A DNA stretch of 64,000 bases from Bacteroidales bacterium (GTDB taxonomy: Bacteria > Bacteroidota > Bacteroidia > Bacteroidales > UBA4417). The DNA is taken from the NCBI GenBank assembly GCA_016707785.1, contig JADJGZ010000053.1, positions 40,074-104,073 on the forward strand, given 5' to 3'. This document shows positions 57,521-64,000 of the stretch, one piece after another. The first letter of the stretch is position 1; every line of letters starts with the position of its first letter. The notes beneath the pieces were generated by a model. The model was given only the letters and a program-made list of their open reading frames with translations. It was not told the DNA's origin and ran no database searches. The position numbers and the translations under genes were made by a program.

Positions 57521-59735
57521 TAATACAGATCCTGATGCGGTATTCACTGCAGATGCTTATGGAACTTATGTACTGCGCTGGTCGATCTCAAACGGTACCT
57601 GCACAGCTTCAACAGCTGATGTTACCGTTAACTACTATCAGGCTCCGACTACAGCTTCTGTGGGTGCTGACCAGAACCATTGCGCTACACTTACCTCGAC
57701 CGGTTTAGGTGGAAACACCCCGGTTATTGGTACAGGTGCATGGTCGATCGTGTCAGGTGGAACAGGAACATTCACTGCTCCGACTTCAGGAAATTCAAAC
57801 TTCGTGGCCAATGCTTACGGAACATATGTACTGCGCTGGACGATCTCCAACGGTACATGTGCTGCTTCAACCGATGATATCACCGTTACCTTCTACCAGG
57901 CTCCTACCACTGCTACAGTCGGTGCTGACCAGAGCCTCTGCGGTACCCTCGTATCTGCAGGTCTTGGTGGCAATACCCCGGTTGTAGGAACAGGCGCATG
58001 GTCGATCGTATCAGGTGGAACAGGTGCTTTCTCAAGCACTGCTGCTGCAAATGCAACATTCACTGCTGATGCATACGGTGTATATGTACTTCGCTGGACT
58101 ATCTCCAACGGCGTTTGCACCGCTTCAACTGCTGATGTTACCGTTACATTCTTCGAAAGTCCTGTCGTTTCTAACGCAGGTCCTGCTCAGAACCTCTGCA
58201 ACGTTACCAATACTACTCTCGCAGGTAATGATCCTACTCCGGGTACAGGTCTCTGGACACTTGTCTCAGGTCCTAACACCCCGGCCATCACTACCCCGAC
58301 AGCATACAACTCCACCGTTACCTCAATGGTACCCGGTGTATATGTATTCAAGTGGACAATCTCCAACGGTGTCTGCACTCCTTCAGAAAGCACTGTTACC
58401 ATCACCAACTACGCTACACCTACAACTGCTCTTGCCGGTGCTGACCAGAACCTTTGCGGTACCCTCGTATCTGCTGGTCTTGGTGCAAACACACCAGCTA
58501 ACGGAACAGGTGCATGGTCTATCGTATCAGGTGGTACTGGTACTTTCTCCAGTGCTGCTGCTGCAAATGCTACATTCACTGCTGATGCATACGGTGTATA
58601 TGTACTTCGCTGGACTATCTCCAACGGCGTTTGCGCTGCTTCAACCGATGATGTTACCGTTACCTATTACGAAAGTCCTACCACTGCCACCGTGGGTGCC
58701 AACCAGAATGTCTGCGCTTCACTCGTATCAGCCGGTCTTGGTGCCAATACCCCAACCGTGGGTACAGGTGCATGGTCAGTCGTTTCAGGTGGAACTGGAA
58801 CATTCAGTGACAATACCGATCCTGATGCTACCTTCACTGCTGACGCTTATGGAACATATGTACTGCGCTGGTCAATCAGCAATGGTACATGTACTCCTTC
58901 AACAGCTGATGTTACCGTGAACTACTACCAGGCTCCTACCACTGCTTCTGTGGGTGCTGACCAGAACCATTGCGCTACCCTTACCTCTACCGGTTTAGGT
59001 GGAAACACCCCGGTGATTGGTACAGGTGCATGGTCAATCGTGTCAGGTGGAACTGGAACATTTACTGCTCCGACTTCAGGAAATTCAAACTTCGTGGCCA
59101 ATGCTTATGGCACATATGTGCTGCGCTGGTCAATAACAAACGGTACATGTGCTGCTTCAACCGATGATATCACCGTTACCTTCTACCAGGCTCCTACCAC
59201 TGCTACAGTCGGTGCTGACCAGAGCCTCTGCGGTACCCTCGTATCTGCAGGTCTTGGTGGCAATACCCCAACTGTGGGTACAGGTGCATGGTCGATCGTA
59301 TCAGGTGGTACAGGTGCTTTCTCAAGCACTGCTGCTGCAAATGCAACCTTCACTGCTGATGCATATGGTGTATATGTTCTTCGCTGGACTATCTCCAACG
59401 GCGTATGCACCGCTTCTACTGCTGATGTGACCGTTACATTCTTCGAAAGTCCTGTAGTTTCCAATGCCGGTCCTGCTCAGAACCTCTGCAACGTTACCAA
59501 TACTACTCTCGCAGGTAATGATCCTACTCCGGGTACAGGTCTCTGGACTCTTGTCTCAGGTCCTAACTCACCCGCAATCACTACCCCGGCAGCTTATAAC
59601 TCAACCGTTACCTCAATGGTTCCTGGTGTATATGTATTCAAGTGGACAATCTCAAACGGTGTCTGCACTCCTTCAGAAAGCACTGTTACCATCACCAACT
59701 ACGCTACACCCTACAACTGCTCTTGCCGGTGCTGA
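57405..59735 (+). CDS. Giant gene B, PKD-like repeat segment 3
   Basis: In register from about 57514 (TFSDNTDPDAVFTADAYGTY) to about 59708, covering most of two 430-residue units. It is joined to the previous segment by removing one extra C in ACAGGCTACTTTCAG (others read ACAGGTACTTTCAG). It ends where CACCCTACAAC has one C more than the CACCTACAAC of other copies. Not a separate gene. Confidence 0.75.
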   Translation: MPTRMFALHSYLQVLVPIPQPWVLVHGPSFQVVQATFSDNTDPDAVFTADAYGTYVLRWSISNGTCTASTADVTVNYYQAPTTASVGADQNHCATLTSTGLGGNTPVIGTGAWSIVSGGTGTFTAPTSGNSNFVANAYGTYVLRWTISNGTCAASTDDITVTFYQAPTTATVGADQSLCGTLVSAGLGGNTPVVGTGAWSIVSGGTGAFSSTAAANATFTADAYGVYVLRWTISNGVCTASTADVTVTFFESPVVSNAGPAQNLCNVTNTTLAGNDPTPGTGLWTLVSGPNTPAITTPTAYNSTVTSMVPGVYVFKWTISNGVCTPSESTVTITNYATPTTALAGADQNLCGTLVSAGLGANTPANGTGAWSIVSGGTGTFSSAAAANATFTADAYGVYVLRWTISNGVCAASTDDVTVTYYESPTTATVGANQNVCASLVSAGLGANTPTVGTGAWSVVSGGTGTFSDNTDPDATFTADAYGTYVLRWSISNGTCTPSTADVTVNYYQAPTTASVGADQNHCATLTSTGLGGNTPVIGTGAWSIVSGGTGTFTAPTSGNSNFVANAYGTYVLRWSITNGTCAASTDDITVTFYQAPTTATVGADQSLCGTLVSAGLGGNTPTVGTGAWSIVSGGTGAFSSTAAANATFTADAYGVYVLRWTISNGVCTASTADVTVTFFESPVVSNAGPAQNLCNVTNTTLAGNDPTPGTGLWTLVSGPNSPAITTPAAYNSTVTSMVPGVYVFKWTISNGVCTPSESTVTITNYATPYNCSCRC

Positions 59736-61164
59736 CCAGAACCTTTGCGGTACACTCGTATCTGCTGGTCTTGGTGCAAACACTCCTGCAAACGGAACAG
59801 GTGCATGGTCAATCGTATCAGGTGGTACAGGTACTTTCTCTTCGGCTGCTGCTGCAAATGCAACATTCACTGCTGATGCTTACGGTGTATACGTGCTTCG
59901 CTGGACTATCTCAAACGGCGTTTGCGCTGCTTCAACCGATGATGTTACCGTTACCTATTACGAAAGTCCTACCACTGCCACTGTAGGTGCCAACCAGAAT
60001 GTCTGCGCTTCACTCGTATCAGCCGGTCTTGGTGCCAACACCCCAACCGTGGGTACTGGTGCATGGTCAGTCGTTTCAGGTGGTACTGGTACTTTCAGTG
60101 ACAATACCGATCCTGATGCTACTTTCACTGCTGATGCTTATGGAACATATGTACTGCGCTGGTCAATCAGCAATGGTACATGTACAGCTTCTACCGCTGA
60201 TGTTACCCTTAACTACTACCAGGCTCCTACTACGGCTACCGTCGGTGCCGATCAGAACCTTTGCGCTACACTTACCTCGACCGGTTTAGGTGGAAACACC
60301 CCGGTTATCGGAACAGGTGCTTGGTCAATCGTGTCAGGTGGAACAGGAACATTTACTGCTCCGACTTCAGGTAATTCAAACTTCGTTGCAAACGGTTATG
60401 CTACCTATGTACTGAGATGGACTATCTCCAACGGTACATGTGCTGCTTCAACCGATGATATCACCGTTACCTTCTACCAGGCTCCGACCACTGCTACAGT
60501 CGGTGCTGACCAGAGCCTCTGCGGTACCCTCGTATCTGCTGCTCTGGGAGCAAACACCCCGGCTGTAGGTACAGGTGCATGGTCTATCGTTTCAGGTGGT
60601 ACTGGTACTTTTGATGATAACACTGATCCTGATGCAGTATTCACTGCTGATGCTTATGGTGCATTTGTTCTGCGCTGGACTATCTCAAACGGTACCTGCA
60701 CAGCATCAACCGATGATATGAACGTTACATTCTTTGCCAGCCCGGTTGTATCAAATGCCGGTCCTGCTCAGAACCTCTGTGACGTTACCAATACTACTCT
60801 CGCTGGTAATGATCCTACCCCGGGTACAGGTCTCTGGACACTCGTTTCAGGTCCTAATACCCCTGCAATCACAACCCCGACAGCATACAACTCCACCGTT
60901 ACCTCAATGGTGCCCGGTGTATATGTATTCAAGTGGACCATCTCCAACGGTGTATGCACTCCTTCAGAAAGCACTGTTACCATCACCAACTACGATACAC
61001 CTTCAACTGCTGTGGCAGGTGCTGACCAGAACCTCTGCGGCACCCTCGTATCTGCTGGTCTTGGTGCAAACACACCTGTAAACGGTACAGGTGCATGGTC
61101 TATCGTATCAGGTGGTACTGGTACTTTCTCCGGCTGCTGCTGCAAACGCAACATTCACTGCTGA
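59464..61164 (+). CDS. Giant gene B, PKD-like repeat segment 4
   Basis: The first 80 residues are out of frame. True sequence runs from about 59712 (TTALAGADQNLCGTLVSAG) to about 61130, one unit and part of the next. The fifth domain of this unit is a hybrid: VGADQSLCGTLVSAALGANTP joined to a DDNTDPDAVFTADAYGAF middle normally seen in the third domain. The frame is lost where TTTCTCCGGCTGC lacks two bases compared with TTTCTCTTCGGCTGC. Not a separate gene. Confidence 0.72.
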   Translation: MPVLLRTSATLPILLSQVMILLRVQVSGLLSQVLTHPQSLPRQLITQPLPQWFLVYMYSSGQSQTVSALLQKALLPSPTTLHPTTALAGADQNLCGTLVSAGLGANTPANGTGAWSIVSGGTGTFSSAAAANATFTADAYGVYVLRWTISNGVCAASTDDVTVTYYESPTTATVGANQNVCASLVSAGLGANTPTVGTGAWSVVSGGTGTFSDNTDPDATFTADAYGTYVLRWSISNGTCTASTADVTLNYYQAPTTATVGADQNLCATLTSTGLGGNTPVIGTGAWSIVSGGTGTFTAPTSGNSNFVANGYATYVLRWTISNGTCAASTDDITVTFYQAPTTATVGADQSLCGTLVSAALGANTPAVGTGAWSIVSGGTGTFDDNTDPDAVFTADAYGAFVLRWTISNGTCTASTDDMNVTFFASPVVSNAGPAQNLCDVTNTTLAGNDPTPGTGLWTLVSGPNTPAITTPTAYNSTVTSMVPGVYVFKWTISNGVCTPSESTVTITNYDTPSTAVAGADQNLCGTLVSAGLGANTPVNGTGAWSIVSGGTGTFSGCCCKRNIHC

Positions 61165-61576
61165 TGCTTACGGTGTATATGTGCTGCGCTGGACTATCTC
61201 CAACGGCGTATGCGCTGCCTCTACCGATGATGTTACCGTCACCTATTACGAAAGTCCTACCACCGCTACCGTAGGTGCCAACCAGAATGTCTGCGCTTCA
61301 CTCGTATCTGCTGGTCTTGGTGCCAATACCCCAACCGTGGGTACTGGTGCATGGTCAGTCGTTTCAGGTGGAACTGGAACATTCAGTGACAATACAGATC
61401 CTGATGCTACTTTCACTGCTGATGCTTATGGAACTTATGTACTGCGCTGGTCAATTTCGCAACGGTACGTACCGTTTCTACAGCTGATGTCACCGTTAAC
61501 TTCTACCAGGCTCCTACCACTGCTTCTGTGGGTGCTGACCAGAACCATTGTGCTACACTCACCTCTACTAGTTTAG
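61091..61576 (+). CDS. Giant gene B, PKD-like repeat segment 5
   Basis: In register only from about 61132 (AAAANATFTADAYGVYVLRW) to about 61455. It ends where GGTCAATTTCGCAACGGTACG differs by several bases from the normal GGTCAATCTCAAACGGTACC. Not a separate gene. Confidence 0.6.
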   Translation: MHGLSYQVVLVLSPAAAANATFTADAYGVYVLRWTISNGVCAASTDDVTVTYYESPTTATVGANQNVCASLVSAGLGANTPTVGTGAWSVVSGGTGTFSDNTDPDATFTADAYGTYVLRWSISQRYVPFLQLMSPLTSTRLLPLLLWVLTRTIVLHSPLLV

Positions 61577-62433
61577 GTGGAAACACCCCGGTTATTGGTA
61601 CAGGTGCATGGTCAATCGTTTCTGGTGGAACAGGTACTTTCACTGCTCCGACTTCAGGTAATTCAAACTTCGTTGCCAACGGTTATGCAACCTATGTACT
61701 GCGCTGGACTATCTCCAACGGTACATGTGCTGCTTCAACCGATGATATCACCGTTACCTTCTACCAGGCTCCAACCACTGCTACAGTCGGTGCTGACCAG
61801 AGCCTATGTGGTACCCTCGAATCTGCAGGTCTTGGTGGCAACACCCCAACTGTGGGTACAGGTGCATGGTCGATCGTATCAGGTGGTACTGGTGCTTTCT
61901 CAAGCACTGCCGCTGCAAATGCTACATTCACTGCTGATGCATACGGTGTATATGTTCTTCGCTGGACTATCTCCAATGGTGTCTGCACCGCTTCTACTGC
62001 TGATGTTACCGTTACATTCTTCGAAAGTCCTGTCGTTTCCAACGCCGGTCCTGCTCAGAACCTCTGCAACGTTATCAATACTACCCTCGCAGGTAATGAT
62101 CCTACTCCGGGTACAGGTCTCTGGACACTTGTTTCAGGTCCTAACTCACCTGCAATCACTACCCCGACAGCATACAACTCCACCGTTACCTCAATGGTAC
62201 CCGGTGTATATGTATTCAAGTGGACAATCTCCAACGGTGTATGCACTCCTTCGGAAAGCACTGTTACCATCACCAACTACGCTACTCCTACCACTGCTGT
62301 TGCCGGTGCTGATCAGAACCTTTGCGGTACCTTCTCTGCCGGTCTCCAGGTGCAAAACACTCCTAAGGGGAACAGGTGCATGGTCGATCGTATCAGGTGG
62401 TACTGGTACTTTCTCTTCGGCTGCAGCTGCTAA
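61528..62433 (+). CDS. Giant gene B, PKD-like repeat segment 6
   Basis: In register from 61528 (GADQNHCATLTSTSLGGNTP) to about 62325, through the rest of the fifth 430-residue unit and into the sixth. It is lost where CTTCTCTGCCGGTCTCCAGG replaces the usual CTCGTATCTGCTGGTCTTGG. Not a separate gene. Confidence 0.65.
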   Translation: MGADQNHCATLTSTSLGGNTPVIGTGAWSIVSGGTGTFTAPTSGNSNFVANGYATYVLRWTISNGTCAASTDDITVTFYQAPTTATVGADQSLCGTLESAGLGGNTPTVGTGAWSIVSGGTGAFSSTAAANATFTADAYGVYVLRWTISNGVCTASTADVTVTFFESPVVSNAGPAQNLCNVINTTLAGNDPTPGTGLWTLVSGPNSPAITTPTAYNSTVTSMVPGVYVFKWTISNGVCTPSESTVTITNYATPTTAVAGADQNLCGTFSAGLQVQNTPKGNRCMVDRIRWYWYFLFGCSC

Positions 62434-64000
62434 TGCTACATTCACTGCTGATGCATATGGTGTATACGTGCTTCGCTGGACTATTTCAAACGGCGTATGT
62501 ACAGCATCTACCGATGATGTTACCGTTACCTATTACGAAAGTCCTACTACTGCCACGTGAGGTGCCAACCAGAATGCTCCACCTCATCGATCTGCCGGTC
62601 TTGGTGCCAACACCCCAACCGTGGGTACAGGTGCATGGTCCATCGTTTCAGGTGGTACAGGTACTTTCAGCGACAATACAGATCCTGATGCTACTTTCAC
62701 TGCTGATGCTTACGGAACCTACGTATTGCGCTGGTCAATCAGCAATGGCACTATGCAGCTTCTACCGCTGATGTTACCGTTAACTTCTACCAGGCTCCTA
62801 CCACTGCTTCTGTGGGTGCTGACCAGAACCATTGCGCTACCCCTACCTCTACCGGTTTAGGTGAAACACCCCTGTTGTAGGTACAGGTGCTTGGTCAATC
62901 GTGTCAGGTGGAACCGGAACATTTACTGCCCGACTTCAGGAAATTCAAACTTCGTTGCCAACGGTTTGCCACCTATGTACTGCGCTGGACTATCTCCAAC
63001 GGTACATGTGCTGCTTCAACCGATGATATCCCGTTACCTTCTACCAGGCTCCAACCACCGCTACAGTCGGTGCTGACCAGAGCCTCTGCGGTACCCTCGG
63101 ACTCGGGTCTTGTGGCAATACCCAACTGTGGGTACAGGTGCATGGTCGATTGTATCAGGTGGTACTGGTGGCATCACTACTGATGCAAATGCAGTATTCA
63201 CTGCTGATGATTATGGTGATATGTTCTGCGCTGGACATCTCAAACGGTACATGCACAGCATCAACCGATGATAGTGAACGTTACATCTTCGAAAGTCCTG
63301 TTGTTTCAAACGCAGGTCCTGCTCAGAACCTCTGCAACGTCAATACTACTCTCGCTGGTAATGATCCTACTCGGTACAGGCCTCTGGACTCTTGTCTCAG
63401 GTCCCTAACTCCGGCCATCACTACCCCGACAGCATACAACTCCACCGTTACCTCATGGTACCAGGTGGTATGTATTCAGTGGACAATCTCAAACGGTGTC
63501 TGCACTCCTTCAGAAAGCACTGTTACCATCACCAACTACGCTACACCTACAACTGCTGTTGCCGGTGCTGACCAGAACCTTTGCGGTACCTTTGTATCTG
63601 CAGGTCTTGGTGCAAACACTCCTGCCAATGGAACAGGTGCCGGTCAATCGTATCAGGTGGGGTACTTTCTCTCCGGCTGCTGCTGCAAATGCAACATTCA
63701 CTGCTGATGCTTATGGTGTATACGTGCTTCGCTGGACCATCTCCAACGGTGTATGCGCAGCTTCAACCGATGATGTTACCGTTACCTATTATGAAAGTCC
63801 TACTACTGCCACCGTGGGTGCCAACCAGAATATTTGCGCTTTACTCGAATCTGTAGGTCTTGGTGCCAATATCCCAACTGTGGGTACTGGTGTTTGGTTA
63901 GTCGTTTCAGGTGGTACTGGAACATTCAGTGACAATATCGATCCTGATGCTGCACTTCACTGCTGACGCTTACGGAACATATGTACTGCTGGTCAATCAG
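62326..64000 (+). pseudogene. Giant gene B, degraded repeat tail at right edge
   Basis: Still recognisable as 86-residue PKD-like domains, but scattered over all three frames: GTGAWSIVSGGTGTFSSAAA from about 62370, GTGAWSIVSGGTGTFSDNTD from 62621, ATYVLRWTISNGTCAASTDD near 62970, NAGPAQNLCNVNTTLAGNDP at 63309, and TFTADAYGVYVLRWTISNGV from about 63690. Small insertions, deletions and substitutions occur every 50-100 bases. This density is seen nowhere else in the window and points to poor consensus at a contig end. Confidence 0.7.

Larger units (their letters stand above)
34432..64000 (+). other. Giant gene B (reconstructed, incomplete at right edge): HYR / Calx-beta / PKD repeat surface protein
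   Basis: At least 29.5 kb (over 9,800 codons) with no C-terminus in the window. The order is: signal peptide, PKD/Ig-like N-terminal domains, some 40-50 HYR domains (35,060-46,980), three related 'DLTEGTV' beta-domains (47,000-48,040), 19 Calx-beta-type domains (48,050-54,640), cadherin-like domains (54,640-55,580), then 86-residue PKD-like domains in a 430-residue higher-order repeat to the end. Frame breaks lie at about 37306, 57511, 59708, 61130 and 61457, then many after 62,320. A T9SS signal is expected at the missing C-terminus by analogy with gene A, but cannot be seen. Confidence 0.85.
55592..64000 (+). repeat. Higher-order repeat: 1,290-bp units of five PKD-like domains
   Basis: The opening AAcGCaGGTCCTGCTCAG recurs at 55592, 56882, 58173, 59463, 60754, 62041 and 63309. 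Steps are 1290, 1291, 1290, 1291, 1287 and 1268 bp, so the period is 1,290 bp or 430 codons with indels in the odd steps. Each unit has five domains in fixed order, with openings NAGPAQNLCNVTN, AGADQNLCGTLVS, VGANQNVCASLVS, VGADQNHCATLTS and VGADQSLCGTLVS. Domains at the same place in different units are far more alike than neighbours, so whole five-domain blocks were duplicated. Confidence 0.93.

Noticed and set aside
55575..63183. Leu/Ser/Val-rich alternative-frame ORFs on the + strand in the PKD-like region
   Set aside because: They are +1/+2 readings of the same repeats. Only the frame giving NAGPAQNLC-type domains shows conserved family motifs.

Overview
The window comes from a member of the Bacteroidota. 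It is AT-rich, and it carries a gene with a type B sorting domain of the type IX secretion system (T9SS; gliding-motility-associated C-terminal domain). It also carries a PorP/SprF-family outer-membrane protein, an ExbB/ExbD/ExbD cluster, a perfect-looking PerR operator and intergenic heptad repeats of the ATTTTTC kind. The sequence does not fix the genus.

Positions 1-11,100 are ordinary chromosomal housekeeping. They hold a sigma-54-type response regulator, a tRNA-dihydrouridine synthase, a CPBP-family membrane protease, a four-gene ExbB / small membrane protein / ExbD / ExbD operon and tRNA-Ser(GGA). A peroxide and iron cluster follows: a PerR-like regulator with its own operator, a ferritin-like gene split by a -1 frameshift, and a two-cysteine Prx6-type peroxiredoxin. 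Then come a stretch that may hold decayed gene remnants, a type I asparaginase, a block of purine-rich tandem repeats and a TatD-family hydrolase.

Positions 11,387-64,000 are almost entirely two giant repetitive cell-surface protein genes on the + strand. Gene A (11,387-31,867, about 6,800 codons) has a signal peptide, a choice-of-anchor-L-like domain and SprB-like repeats. Three near-perfect tandem arrays follow (18 x 255 bp HYR; 12 x 291 bp; 21 x 237 bp), then PKD-like domains and a C-terminal T9SS type B sorting domain. A PorP/SprF-family gene lies directly downstream, the same order as sprB-sprF in gliding Flavobacterium. Gene B (34,432 to beyond the right edge, at least 29.5 kb) has a signal peptide, some 40-50 HYR domains, 3 related beta-domains, 19 Calx-beta-type domains and cadherin-like domains. 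It ends in the window with a 1,290-bp (430-residue) higher-order repeat, each copy made of five 86-residue PKD-like domains; six full copies and part of a seventh are visible.

Both giant genes are broken by frame changes. Fixed repeat periods (255, 237, 291, 1,290 bp) locate most of them as one- or two-base indels. They fall almost only inside near-identical repeats and become very dense after about 62,300. A 20-kb stretch of more diverged repeats in gene B stays open. I therefore read most breaks as assembly or consensus errors. Two breaks lie outside near-identical repeats: the ferritin gene (about 7,210) and gene B at about 37,306.

Functionally, gene A plus the PorP/SprF gene looks like a secreted adhesin with its dedicated outer-membrane partner. 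The ExbB/ExbD operon could supply proton-motive-force-driven work at the envelope. The perR cluster is a self-contained peroxide-defence unit.
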